From Anaerolineales bacterium (lineage in GTDB: Bacteria; Chloroflexota; Anaerolineae; Anaerolineales; Villigracilaceae): a DNA stretch of 64,000 nucleotides. Below the pieces are notes generated by a model. The model was not told where the DNA came from, did no database searches, and saw nothing but the letters and a program-made list of their open reading frames with translations. The position numbers and the translations under genes were made by a program. The stretch lies in NCBI GenBank assembly GCA_030834895.1, contig JAUQXA010000070.1:62001-126000 (forward strand), given 5' to 3'. Shown piece by piece: positions 52,416 through 61,334 of the stretch; position 1 is the first letter of the stretch, and each line of letters begins with the position of its first letter.

Positions 52416-53187
52416 TTTTTGGTTCTCCCAGGTAGGCGCGGACCACATCGGGATTATTCTGGATTTCGGTCGGGGTTCCCACCGCTAGCAGCGAACCGAG
52501 GTTCAGCACGTAGATTCGGGAATCGCGGCACAGGTCCATGACCACGTTCATGTGATGCTCGATCATGATCATCGTGTATTTCATGGTGGTGTGAATCTCG
52601 CGGATGAGGTTGATCAGGTCGTTGCATTCATCGTCATTCATGCCTGCGGCGGGTTCATCGAGCAGGAGCAGTTCGGGATCGGTTGCCATGGCGCGCGCCA
52701 TTTCCAACCGACGCTGCAAGCCGTAAGGCAGGCTCGAAGCTCGGGCGTGGGAATGTTCCTTCAAGTTGACAATCTCCAACAGTTCCATCGCCTTCTTGCG
52801 GGTGTTGATTTCGATCCGGCGGGCGCGCGGGGTTCTGATGAAGGCTTCGGCAAGCGAATAATGCGGGATGCTGTGCAGACCAAGTTCCACATTTTCATAG
52901 GCCGTCATCTGTGGGAAGAGACGGATGTTCTGGAAGGTGCGGCTGATTCCCAACTGACAGATGCGGTCGGGCGATTTGCCGAGGATGCTCTTGCCTTTGA
53001 ATCCGATTGTCCCGGCGGTGGGTTTGATGGCGTTGGTGATCAGGTTGAAGATGGTGGTCTTGCCCGCGCCGTTGGGTCCGATCAAACCGACGAATTCGCC
53101 GGGTTCGAGCTGGATGGAGACATTATTGACGGCCCGTACGCCGCCGAAGTCCACTGTGAGGTCTTTTACATCGAGGATTGGACTCAT
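52408..53187 (-). CDS. livG: Branched-chain amino acid ABC transporter ATP-binding protein LivG
   Basis: 259 residues. Walker A GPNGAGKTTIFNLIT, the LivG-typical GISRTFQNIRLFPQMTAYEN, signature SLPYGLQRRLEMARAMA and Walker B LLLLDEPAAGMND. The AAGMN ending separates LivG from LivF. It pairs with LivF to drive import through LivH and LivM. Confidence 0.95.
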   Translation of the reverse strand: MSPILDVKDLTVDFGGVRAVNNVSIQLEPGEFVGLIGPNGAGKTTIFNLITNAIKPTAGTIGFKGKSILGKSPDRICQLGISRTFQNIRLFPQMTAYENVELGLHSIPHYSLAEAFIRTPRARRIEINTRKKAMELLEIVNLKEHSHARASSLPYGLQRRLEMARAMATDPELLLLDEPAAGMNDDECNDLINLIREIHTTMKYTMIMIEHHMNVVMDLCRDSRIYVLNLGSLLAVGTPTEIQNNPDVVRAYLGEPKND

Positions 53188-53192
53188 GGCGG

Positions 53193-54149
53193 CTATCCTT
53201 CCTGCGGGGTCTGCCCGTGGCGGAAGAGCTTATTCCACCAGACGCGTACAAATGCAAAGTTCATTTCCACGTAGCCAAGCAAGCCCTGTGGGCGGAAGAT
53301 CATCACGATTACGAACAGGAAGCCGTATATGATCAAACGCCATTCAGCGAAGGTCCGCAGCAGTTCGGGGAACAACACCAGGATGAAGCCGGTGATGATG
53401 GGCCCGATCAGTGATTGAATACCGCCGAAGACCACCGCCGCCAGCAGGTCGGACGATTTCGTGATGGTGAAGAAGGATGGGGTGAGATAGGCGAAGTAGA
53501 ATGCCATCAGTCCGCCCGCCACACCGGCATAAAAGGCGCTGATAAACAGGGCGGTCATCTTGGTCTTGAGCAGGTTCACGCCCATCATTTGCGCCGCCAC
53601 TTCGTCCTGGCTGATGGCGATGCAGTTTTTGCCGTATTGCGAGGTGACAAACATGTGGGCAAAGAACACCGCCAGGATGACCGCAACCACCACCACGGAT
53701 ACAGTTGTCGGTCCCGGCAGGTTCATATACCCGAAGACCCCGCCGAGTTTGACCAGCAGGGGACCAATGGGTTTGAAAAGCATTCCAATGCCGCTTTCGG
53801 CAGTGTTGATGCTTTCGCCCAGACTCCTGGTGTTGTTCAACAACAGGCGGGTTGCTTCGGAAAACCCCAGCGTGGCGACCGCAAAATAGTCGCCGCGCAG
53901 CTCACTGCGAAAGGCGGGATAGCCGATGATGAAACTGGTCAATCCGGCAAAGGTGCCGCCTGCCAGAATCGCAATCGGAAAGGGAACTCCAAGTTCTTTG
54001 ACGAAGATGGCGCTCATATAGCCGCCCATCGCCATGAACCCCGCATGACCGATGGTGAACAAACCCGTGTAACCGGTGAGGATTGACACGCCCAACGCGG
54101 CAATGATATTAATGCCGCCGAGGATGATGATTGTATTGATGTATCCCAT
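53193..54149 (-). CDS. livM: Branched-chain amino acid ABC transporter permease LivM
   Basis: 318 residues with about nine membrane segments. GYTGLFTIGHAGFMAMGGYM at the N-terminus and the cytosolic loop with GKNCIAISQDEVAAQMMGVN (the EAA-like coupling helix of this family) identify LivM. It ends with a longer charged tail. Five bases separate it from livG. Confidence 0.94.
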   Translation of the reverse strand: MGYINTIIILGGINIIAALGVSILTGYTGLFTIGHAGFMAMGGYMSAIFVKELGVPFPIAILAGGTFAGLTSFIIGYPAFRSELRGDYFAVATLGFSEATRLLLNNTRSLGESINTAESGIGMLFKPIGPLLVKLGGVFGYMNLPGPTTVSVVVVAVILAVFFAHMFVTSQYGKNCIAISQDEVAAQMMGVNLLKTKMTALFISAFYAGVAGGLMAFYFAYLTPSFFTITKSSDLLAAVVFGGIQSLIGPIITGFILVLFPELLRTFAEWRLIIYGFLFVIVMIFRPQGLLGYVEMNFAFVRVWWNKLFRHGQTPQEG

Positions 54150-54164
54150 GTTTCACCGTCCTCT

Positions 54165-55040
54165 CTAAAGTTTTTCGCCGCTGCTCTTGCCCATCAACCC
54201 ATTGGGGAAAAACAACAGGATAATGATCAGGAACATAAAGGAGAACAGGTCGCGATAAGTGGAGGAGATGTAGCCCGAAACCATTGTTTCGAGGATGCCC
54301 AGGATCATGCTTCCTAAAATCGCGGCTGGCAGGCTGCCAAGTCCGCCTACTATACTGGCAATCATGGCTTTGATGGTAACAATGCCCATCATCGGGAAGA
54401 CGGCGTACTTGATGCCATAAAACACCCCAGCCACCGAAGAAAGCACGCCGGTGGCGGCAAAGACGACGATGGCAACCCCGTTGTTGTTGATGCCCATCAG
54501 CGAGGCGGTCAGGATGTCGATACTGCTGGCGCGGACGCCGAGCCCCCATTTGGTCCGGTACAGGAATGCCCACAACAACGCCAGGACGAGGAAGGAAATG
54601 ATACCCGCAATCAGGTCCATCCGTCCGATGGAAACTCCGCGGATAAAGATGGGTTGCAGGGTCTCAACCGGAAACTTGCGGAAGACGCCGCCGAAGATCA
54701 GGTTGAGGATGTTGACGGTGGCCAAGTTCACGCCCATGGCGGAGATCATCATGAACAGGCGCGGCGCCTTGCGGGCGCGCAGAGGGCTGTACGCCAGTTT
54801 CTCGGTGGCTACCGAAAGAATGATGGTGAGAATAATTGAAATAATCGCGGCAAGCCAGAAGGGCATGAAAAACGAACCGATGGCGGTAAATGCCATGAAC
54901 GCGCCAAATGCCATCAAACCGTCGAACGCCCAGTTGGTGAAGTTGTACACGCTGTACACCAGCGCATATCCCACCGCAAGCAGGGAATAGATCGCCCCAA
55001 TCGAAATGCCGCTCACCAGTTGTTGGATGAACAATTCCAT
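54165..55040 (-). CDS. livH: Branched-chain amino acid ABC transporter permease LivH
   Basis: 291 residues with about eight membrane segments. The start QQLVSGISIGAIYSLLAVGY and the coupling region GVRASSIDILTASLMGINNN are family signatures. It pairs with LivM. A hairpin separates it from livK. Confidence 0.94.
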   Translation of the reverse strand: MELFIQQLVSGISIGAIYSLLAVGYALVYSVYNFTNWAFDGLMAFGAFMAFTAIGSFFMPFWLAAIISIILTIILSVATEKLAYSPLRARKAPRLFMMISAMGVNLATVNILNLIFGGVFRKFPVETLQPIFIRGVSIGRMDLIAGIISFLVLALLWAFLYRTKWGLGVRASSIDILTASLMGINNNGVAIVVFAATGVLSSVAGVFYGIKYAVFPMMGIVTIKAMIASIVGGLGSLPAAILGSMILGILETMVSGYISSTYRDLFSFMFLIIILLFFPNGLMGKSSGEKL

Positions 55041-55066
55041 AATGTGCTTCCCTTTCCAAAATCAAA

Positions 55067-55095
55067 GGGGGTGTTTGCGGGCTGCAAACACCCCC
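55067..55095 (-). terminator. Intercistronic hairpin between livK and livH
   Basis: GGGGGTGTTTGC and its complement around GGGCT, followed on the minus strand by a short T-rich tract. As in many binding-protein operons it probably lets livK mRNA exceed the membrane-component mRNA by partial termination or 3'-end protection. Confidence 0.75.
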
Positions 55096-55114
55096 GGTGA
55101 AGTAGTCGCTGGAC

Positions 55115-56296
55115 TTACTGGGGTTGGAAGGTTTCCGTGAGTTCCCACTTGCTGTCCTTGATGGTCATGATCAAGAGCGGCTTGTTGTGGGGATTGTGGG
55201 TATCCGGTTCCATGGTGACTTTGCTGGTGAACAACTGTACATCCTTCATGGTCTCCAGCGCGTCGCGAACAGTGGTGGGGGTAACCTCGCCCTTCTTGGC
55301 GGCTTCGCCGATGGCGTATTCAATCGCCATCAGAGCATCCAGACCGTAGTAGGTATAGATGTTTGCCTGAACGCCATGCTTGGCTTCGAATGCCTTGTTG
55401 AATTCAGCAAATTCGGGCGCGTCGGTGGTGACACCGGTGGTCACGATTGCGCCTTCGAGCTGTGGTCCGGCCATTTCAAGCAATTCTGGAACGAATACGC
55501 CATCGCCAGCCATGATCTGGATATCCAGGCCGAGGGCTTCAGCCTGCTGGGCGGCAAGACCGACATCCTTGAAGGTATAGGCATCAACCACGAGCAGGTC
55601 GGCGCCGGAGTCCTTGATCTTTGCCAATTGGGCGCGAAATTCAGCATCACCCTGGGTGTAGCCTTCCTCGGCGACGATTTCGCCGCCGAGCTCAAGGAAA
55701 TGATCCTTGAAGAACTGATGCAAACCGACGGTGTAAGGTGAGGCGACATCGGTCAGGAAAGCGGCTTTGCGCAGTCCAAGCTTATTGTAGGCGAAATCAG
55801 CTTGTGCATAACCCTGATACGGATCGATGAAGCAAACGCGGAACATATAGGGATGCAGTTTGCCGTCTTCGGTTACGGTCACATTGACGTTGGAGGCTGT
55901 CGTGGCAACCAATGGCACTTTGGCGTTATCGGCAATATCCGAGAGAGGAATGCCGGCGGATGACCACGATGGACCAATGATGGCGACGGCCTTATCCTGA
56001 TCCATCAAGCGCTTGGCGACGGTTACGGCATCGGGCACTTCCGAGCGGGTATCGTAGACGACTAGTTCGATCTTGTAGCCGCCAACCCCGCCCTTGGCGT
56101 TGATCTCATCCACGTAATCCTGCATGGCAGGTATTGAAGCTGCACCGACATAGGCATCTACGCCGGTTTGCTCGGTGATGTACCCCACTTTGAGCACTTT
56201 CTCTTTGGAACCACAACCTGACAGGCTTGAAACGAGCAGAAGACCGATCACGAGCAGAACCAACCACTTACGGAAAAACTGTGCGCTCTTATTCAT
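55115..56296 (-). CDS. livK: Branched-chain amino acid ABC transporter substrate-binding protein
   Basis: 393 residues from ATG 56296, behind AGGAG; a frame extension to 56335 has no site. The signal ends in a lipobox (LSGC, Cys28), so the protein is a lipoprotein held outside the membrane. The start VLKVGYITEQTGVDAYVGAA, the strand VAIIGPSWSSAGIPLSDIA and VPLVATTASN are typical of the LivJ/LivK fold. The ligand may be any branched-chain or small polar amino acid, or a short amide. Confidence 0.92.
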   Translation of the reverse strand: MNKSAQFFRKWLVLLVIGLLLVSSLSGCGSKEKVLKVGYITEQTGVDAYVGAASIPAMQDYVDEINAKGGVGGYKIELVVYDTRSEVPDAVTVAKRLMDQDKAVAIIGPSWSSAGIPLSDIADNAKVPLVATTASNVNVTVTEDGKLHPYMFRVCFIDPYQGYAQADFAYNKLGLRKAAFLTDVASPYTVGLHQFFKDHFLELGGEIVAEEGYTQGDAEFRAQLAKIKDSGADLLVVDAYTFKDVGLAAQQAEALGLDIQIMAGDGVFVPELLEMAGPQLEGAIVTTGVTTDAPEFAEFNKAFEAKHGVQANIYTYYGLDALMAIEYAIGEAAKKGEVTPTTVRDALETMKDVQLFTSKVTMEPDTHNPHNKPLLIMTIKDSKWELTETFQPQ

Positions 56297-56771
56297 TACT
56301 TTTTTCTCCTTGTGTTTTTTGGGACGACAATCCAACAGGATTACAAAAGCTGAAGGCGATGTTCAGCATATTGTCAGGTAGTAATGGCTCGATTTGTTTT
56401 TTAGCGCAGTCAGGCAAGAGCAACCGTCCAACAATCTCTTCCTGCATTTAGTTTTACTCCATCATAATTTTAAGTTCCTGTTTTATGCGCCCCGTCTGTT
56501 GTAAATTGTACAAGTGTTTATGGGGCTTGTCAATCATTCTGTTAAAGCAATCCTTCGCTTTTCATTAATTCCGACCTTTATTGTTGAAATTGTCTGGCAA
56601 ATTAGAAACTTTCCTGCGAACTCCTTGAACGGCAGGGATGATCCGCTGGCTTGTTCCTCTCGTATATTTGAGTTTGTGACTTTTGCCTTTTGTCTAAAAG
56701 CGATTTTTCCTTCATTTTTGTGTATATAATGAAAATGTATTACTTATTTGTTTACATGAAAGGAGGCTGTG
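56297..56771. other. Divergent promoter region, no gene
   Basis: It holds the liv promoter (56506-56534, minus) with a leader of about 200 bases, and an AT-rich stretch before the FW-CAP gene with a TATAAT at 56725-56730. No other feature was found. Confidence 0.6.
56506..56534 (-). promoter_or_regulatory. Strong sigma-70-type promoter of the liv operon
   Basis: On the minus strand TTGACA (56534-56529), exactly 17 bases, then TACAAT (56511-56506). This is the best consensus promoter in the window, and it points at livK. Confidence 0.75.
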
Positions 56772-57803
56772 ATGAAAGAGAATTTACTGGTGGTCATCCT
56801 TGTTTCCGTGCTGATGATCTCAGCCTGCAGGGCGCAATCTCCCGCGGAAAGCACTGCCATGCCGCCACCAACGGAATCCCCGACCGCAGCGCAAATACCC
56901 ACCTTCACAGCAACGCCGCCTGTGGAGGCAAGCACCACCCCCACGCCCGAAACACCTGTCCCCACCAACCCGCCTGATTGCACCAACAGCGCCGCCTTCG
57001 TTGCAGATGTGACCATCGCGGATAATGAATTCATCAACGGCGGTTCAGACTTCACAAAAACCTGGCGTGTCAAAAATACCGGGACCTGCGTCTGGGGACC
57101 GGATTACACATTGGCCCATTATTCCGGCGACAGAATGTTCGCGCCAGCCTCCGTGCCGTTGAGCGTGACTTATCCCGGTCAAACGGTGGATATTTCGATG
57201 CAACTGTCAGCGCCCACCACGGACGGAAAATATACCGGCTTTTTTGTGATTAAGAACCCCGCTGGATTGGTCATGAAAGTCGACAACGATTCGCGTCTGT
57301 GGGTGATTATCAATGTTTCGAGTCAGGTGGCCGCCGCCACCGATGCCGCAATTCCGGTCACCGGTAATGGACTGGTAAGTGCCGCCTGTGCATTTACCAC
57401 TGACTCAGCCAAAGTTACTGATGTGATTACTGCCTTGAATGCCTATCGCGCGGACAACGGCCTCCCCGCTTACATGGTCAATGAACTGCTGACCAAAGCA
57501 GCCGTCGCACATGCCAATGACATGGCCTGCAATCAACTTTTTGGACACGATGGCTCCGATGGTTCGACTTTTACGACGCGTGTAGCCGCCAGCGGATACA
57601 ACGCCTCGTCCGTCACCGAAAATGTGTATGGCAGTTATCCTCCGCTGACGGGTCAGGGCGCTGTGGACTGGTGGAAGAACGACAAGACCGATGTCCGTCA
57701 CAACCAGAATATGTTGAGCGCGGCATACACCGAAATTGGCGTGGGATATTCGTTCTTCAATAATTTTGGATACTACGTTCTGGTATTTGCAAAGCCGAAG
57801 TGA
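56772..57803 (+). CDS. FW (NBR1-Ig-like) and CAP domain lipoprotein
   Basis: 343 residues from ATG 56772 with AGGAGG five bases before. Lipobox ISAC (Cys19), Thr/Pro linker (25-72), FW domain at about 74-190 (FINGGSDFTKTWRVKNTGTC in the core, GPDYTLAHYSGD, KYTGFFVIKN), then a CAP/SCP domain at about 225-343: VITALNAYRADNGLPAYMVN, AAVAHANDMACNQLFGHDGS, and VTENVYG. The CAP cleft residues His (in GHDGS) and Glu (in TENV) are present. CAP domains outside eukaryotes may bind lipids or peptides. It is the seventh FW protein in the window. Confidence 0.88.
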   Translation: MKENLLVVILVSVLMISACRAQSPAESTAMPPPTESPTAAQIPTFTATPPVEASTTPTPETPVPTNPPDCTNSAAFVADVTIADNEFINGGSDFTKTWRVKNTGTCVWGPDYTLAHYSGDRMFAPASVPLSVTYPGQTVDISMQLSAPTTDGKYTGFFVIKNPAGLVMKVDNDSRLWVIINVSSQVAAATDAAIPVTGNGLVSAACAFTTDSAKVTDVITALNAYRADNGLPAYMVNELLTKAAVAHANDMACNQLFGHDGSDGSTFTTRVAASGYNASSVTENVYGSYPPLTGQGAVDWWKNDKTDVRHNQNMLSAAYTEIGVGYSFFNNFGYYVLVFAKPK

Positions 57804-57813
57804 GATAAAACAC

Positions 57814-57850
57814 AAAAGCCCCTGATGGGGGTAAACCCTCAGGGGCCTTT
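57814..57850. terminator. Terminator after the FW-CAP gene
   Basis: aaaagcccctga and tcaggggccttt flank a loop that itself pairs in part; it lies between two convergent genes. Confidence 0.75.
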
Positions 57851-57878
57851 CACTATTCTCTATTCCTTGCTCTCCGCC

Positions 57879-60746
57879 TCACACAACCACACTCACCAGC
57901 CGTCCCTTTGCCACAATCACCTTCTTTGGCTCTTTGCCTTCCAGGAACTTCTGGACTGCTTCGCTCGCCAGCGCAGCGGACTTGATCTCGTCCTCCGTCG
58001 CTTCGGCAGGAACTGTGATTCGGTCGCGTACTTTGCCGTTGACCTGGACGGGCAGTTCGATGGAATCTTCCTTCGCGGCGGCTTCGTCCACCTGCGGCCA
58101 GGCTTGGGTGTGGATCGAATAAGGCTTGCCTAACTGCGACCACAGTTCCTCGGCGATATGCGGCGCGACGGGAGCCATTATCTTCAAATAGATTTCCTGC
58201 GCCTCCTTCCACTCGTCGCTTCCAACGGAACCCGCCTCGCGCGCCTTGTACATTTCGTTCAGCAATTCCATCAACGAGGAGACGATGGTGTTGAACTCGA
58301 AGTTCTCGAAGTCGTGTGTCACCTTGCGCAGTGTCTGGTGAACTTTTCTTCTTAAGACCTTTAGGGTCTCCACAGACCCTAAAGGTCTGTCGGGAAAATC
58401 GTCGGTAAACAGGGTCCACACGCGGCGCACCCAGCGGGCGCTGCCTTCGATGCCATGCGAGTCCCAAGGCGCGCCCATCTCCCAGCGGGCGAAGAACATC
58501 AGGTAGGCGCGAACCGTATCCGCGCCATATTTTTCGACCAGCACATCAGGCGCAACCACGTTACCGCGGCTCTTGGACATCTTTTCATTGTCCTCGCCCA
58601 GCACCATGCCCTGGTTCCGCAATTGCAACATTGGCTCATCCCCTTTGACAATGCCCGCGTCGCGCAGCGCCTTGTGGAAGAAGCGCGTGTACAGCAGGTG
58701 CATGGTGGCGTGTTCGATGCCGCCAGTGTAAATGTCAACGGGCATCCAGTAATCGTATTCGGCGGGATCGAACGGCCCCTTATCATATTTCGGCGACAGA
58801 TAGCGCAAGTGATACCACGACGAGCACATGAATGTATCCATAGTGTCGGTTTCGCGTATGGCTGGTCTGCCGCAGACGGGGCATGTCGTGTGCTTCCAGG
58901 TCGGATGCAATTTCAGGGGAGATTCACCTGTCGGCTTCCACTCCACGTCCTCGGGCAACAGCACAGGTAGTTGGTCATCGGGGATGGGATTCCAGCCGTG
59001 TTCCTCGCAGTAAATCATCGGGATTGGCGCACCCCAATACCGCTGACGGCTGATTAACCAGTCGCGGTAGCGGTAGTTAACCGATTCCTTGCCGACACCT
59101 TTTTCCTCCAACCAGTCAATGACCGCGCTGATGCCGGGATTCTTGCGTCCCTTTTGGTCGTTGACCTTCGTTCCGTTGAACTGGGCTGAGTTGACCATCA
59201 CCCCCGCGCCAATATAAGCTTCGGGCATGGTGTCGCCGTCCAACTGTAGGGGCGGATGGCCATCCGCCCCTACTACGGGCTGAATGACCGGGATGATCTT
59301 CAAACCATACTTGCGAGCGAAGGCGAAGTCACGCTCGTCGTGAGCAGGGACCGCCATGATCGCGCCTGTGCCATAGGACATCAAAACGTAATCCGCGATC
59401 CAAACCGGGATGCGTTCATTGTTGACGGGATTGATGGCATAGCCACCGGTGAACACGCCCGTCTTTTCCTTGTCCACTGCGCCGCGCTGAATGTCGGTCT
59501 GACGTGCCGCTTGAATTTTATATTCCTCGACGGCAGCCTTGTTTTCAGGCGTGGTAATTTTCTCCACCAGTGGATGCTCGGGCGAGAAGACCATGAAGGT
59601 CGCGCCCCACAACGTATCAGGACGGGTGGTGAAAACCTCAACGTCATCACCTTGCTCAGTCTTGAAAACCACAGATGCACCCTCAGAGCGGTCAATCCAA
59701 TTTGTTTGCAGGGTCTTTACAGTCTGAGGCCAGTCAATGCCATCGAAGTTCAACAGTTCATCGGCGTATTTTGTCGCCTTGAAGAACCACTGATCCAGGT
59801 CCTTCTTGATGACGGGCGTGCCGCAGCGTTCGCAGTGACGGTCGTCGCCCCAGACCTGTTCGCGTGCCAGCGTCGTATTGCAATGCGGGCACCAGTCGAC
59901 GGGTGACATCTTGCGGTAGGCCAGACCGTTTTTGTACAACTGAATGAAGAACCATTCTGTCCATTTGTAATAGGCAGGGTCGGCCGAGACCGCTTCGCGC
60001 TCCCAATCGAACATCGCTCCCATGCTTCGCAACTGCGACCGCATCTTTTCGATGTTCTGGAAGGTGCGCTTCATCGGATGGACACCGTCACGGATGGCGG
60101 CATTTTCAGCGGGCAGACCAAAGGCGTCGAAGCCCATCGGGAACAACACGTTGTAACCGTTCATGCGCTTGAAGCGGGCGCGCGCATCGGACGGGGTCAT
60201 CGCGTACCAGTGACCAATATGCAGGTCACCGCTGGGGTAGGGCAGCATGGTCAACGCGTAGAACTTTGGTTTGCTGTGATCGATCACCGAGCGGTACAGT
60301 TGGTCCACCTCCCATTTTTCCTGCCACTTCTTTTCGATGACTTTGGGACTGTAGGATTTATCGTGCCTTGGTTTCTCCTCGGCGGCGGGGGCTTCTTTTA
60401 CCGGCTTGGGAGCAACCATCACCGCCATTTTTTTGACAGGTTCGATTGCTTTTGTCGTTGCAGCTTGAATCGCCCTAGTCTTCGGGGAGGATTTCTTTGC
60501 CTTGGCGGGAGTTTTAACAACTGCCTTCACCGACGGTTTTGCGACGGCTTTCTTCGTACTGACCTTTTTCGCAACAGTCTCCTTTGGGGATGCCTTTGTT
60601 TTGCTCTTTGTAGTCGACGGCTTGACGGCCTTTTTCATCGCGACCTTTTTCTCTTTTGCGGAAGTCGTGGTCACAGCCTTTTTGATGACTTTCTTTGCCT
60701 TCACAATTGTTTTTTTAGGCGTCACTTTTTTCTTTGCTACAGCCAT
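57879..60746 (-). CDS. leuS: Leucyl-tRNA synthetase with histone-H1-like N-terminal extension
   Basis: 955 residues against the usual 800-880. Residues 1-130 are almost only Lys, Ala, Thr, Val and Pro in AKK/KKAV-type repeats, like histone H1 or AlgP tails. The synthetase core starts at YSPKVIEKKWQ (about 132). The HIGH motif is at 176-179 (PYPSGDLHIGHW), the CP1 editing domain includes TVWGATFM-like DTLWGATFMVF, and KMSKS is at 722-726. Two perfect palindromes are inserted in frame, encoding about residues 492-501 in the editing region and about 787-798 near the anticodon-binding domain. Expression is controlled by the T-box upstream. Confidence 0.95.
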   Translation of the reverse strand: MAVAKKKVTPKKTIVKAKKVIKKAVTTTSAKEKKVAMKKAVKPSTTKSKTKASPKETVAKKVSTKKAVAKPSVKAVVKTPAKAKKSSPKTRAIQAATTKAIEPVKKMAVMVAPKPVKEAPAAEEKPRHDKSYSPKVIEKKWQEKWEVDQLYRSVIDHSKPKFYALTMLPYPSGDLHIGHWYAMTPSDARARFKRMNGYNVLFPMGFDAFGLPAENAAIRDGVHPMKRTFQNIEKMRSQLRSMGAMFDWEREAVSADPAYYKWTEWFFIQLYKNGLAYRKMSPVDWCPHCNTTLAREQVWGDDRHCERCGTPVIKKDLDQWFFKATKYADELLNFDGIDWPQTVKTLQTNWIDRSEGASVVFKTEQGDDVEVFTTRPDTLWGATFMVFSPEHPLVEKITTPENKAAVEEYKIQAARQTDIQRGAVDKEKTGVFTGGYAINPVNNERIPVWIADYVLMSYGTGAIMAVPAHDERDFAFARKYGLKIIPVIQPVVGADGHPPLQLDGDTMPEAYIGAGVMVNSAQFNGTKVNDQKGRKNPGISAVIDWLEEKGVGKESVNYRYRDWLISRQRYWGAPIPMIYCEEHGWNPIPDDQLPVLLPEDVEWKPTGESPLKLHPTWKHTTCPVCGRPAIRETDTMDTFMCSSWYHLRYLSPKYDKGPFDPAEYDYWMPVDIYTGGIEHATMHLLYTRFFHKALRDAGIVKGDEPMLQLRNQGMVLGEDNEKMSKSRGNVVAPDVLVEKYGADTVRAYLMFFARWEMGAPWDSHGIEGSARWVRRVWTLFTDDFPDRPLGSVETLKVLRRKVHQTLRKVTHDFENFEFNTIVSSLMELLNEMYKAREAGSVGSDEWKEAQEIYLKIMAPVAPHIAEELWSQLGKPYSIHTQAWPQVDEAAAKEDSIELPVQVNGKVRDRITVPAEATEDEIKSAALASEAVQKFLEGKEPKKVIVAKGRLVSVVV
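58355..58388. repeat. Perfect palindrome inside leuS (anticodon-domain region)
   Basis: AGACCTTTAGGGTCT, loop CCAC, exact complement. It encodes part of DRPLGSVETLKVLRR and keeps the frame. Confidence 0.85.
59246..59273. repeat. 28-base perfect palindrome inside leuS (editing-domain region)
   Basis: Arms GTAGGGGC and GCCCCTAC around GGATGGCCATCC. It encodes VGADGHPPL in the CP1 region and keeps the frame. It shares its arms with 51652-51679. Confidence 0.85.
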
Positions 60747-60837
60747 TCTTACCTCATCATAATAATTTTCATTTTCAACAGACTTTTGATTCCCCGACGA
60801 ATTTTGGGGATTATCTTCAACATTTTTGCCAACACTC

Positions 60838-60900
60838 TCAACGGAGGCGTGGAAGAAGAGGCCCCTGTTTCCAGAAGATGTAATTTATCCGAATGTTCAT
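60838..60900 (-). CDS. Short leader ORF before leuS
   Basis: 20 codons from ATG 60900 with an excellent AAAGGAGG site five bases before. The peptide MNIRINYIFWKQGPLLPRLR ends in a Leu-rich stretch. Its TGA overlaps a second open frame (TTG, GTG or ATG start, about 24-30 codons, basic peptide) that stops two bases before the leuS ATG. It sits between the T-box terminator and leuS. It may be a coupling or attenuation leader, or a decayed gene. Confidence 0.4.
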   Translation of the reverse strand: MNIRINYIFWKQGPLLPRLR

Positions 60901-60922
60901 ACGAGCCTCCTTTTGATTAAAT

Positions 60923-61202
60923 AAAAAATCCTTCATCCACTCTGGGACGAAGGATGCCTTTGCAAACTCCGCGGTACCACCCGGATTACGTTGAACCTCC
61001 GACGCCCAACGTCTCTCATTTGCTGTAACGGGCTTTCCCGTGGATGACTACTCCAGTTCACCATCCAAGTCTCTCAAAAAGAGCAACAGGCGAGTTCGGT
61101 CTTGTGGCATTCCCGTTAGATGCCGTTGAAGGGCTTACACCTCGCTTTCCCTTCTCGCTGACGGGATGACCTACTACTCCTGTCCTGACCTTTGATTATT
61201 TT
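60923..61202 (-). promoter_or_regulatory. T-box riboswitch leader of leuS
   Basis: Reading the minus strand from about 61202, a long paired leader (stem I) leads to the invariant T-box GGGTGGTACCGCGG at 60982-60969. This is followed by a terminator hairpin (ATCCTTC and GAAGGAT, 60955-60928) and a T-run. Uncharged tRNA should pair with the specifier codon and the T-box bulge and so favour the antiterminator. A CTC (Leu) at 61094-61092, just before the closing side of stem I (gaactcgcctgt), is the likely specifier, which fits leuS. Confidence 0.93.
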
Positions 61203-61207
61203 TTGTG

Positions 61208-61216
61208 ATTATAGCA
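61208..61216 (-). promoter_or_regulatory. Extended -10 promoter element for the leuS T-box
   Basis: TGCTATAAT on the minus strand, a TGn extended -10, about ten bases before the presumed start of the T-box RNA. No clear -35 is seen. Confidence 0.6.
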
Positions 61217-61251
61217 CAAGAGCGACTAGTTCTTCTAATCGCTCTCGCAGG

Positions 61252-61324
61252 TGGACCCAGGGGGATTCGAACCCCCGGCCTTCTCAATGCCATTGAGACG
61301 CGCTCCCAACTGCGCTATGGGCCC
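61252..61324 (-). tRNA. tRNA-Ala (anticodon GGC)
   Basis: 73 bases without a complete encoded CCA. Acceptor stem GGGCCCA/TGGGTCC, T-loop GGTTCGAATCC, anticodon stem TCTCA/TGAGA with loop ATGGCAT. GGC reads GCC and GCU codons. The G3-U70 pair, the alanine identity element, is present. Confidence 0.95.
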
Positions 61325-61334
61325 GGATTTCAGT

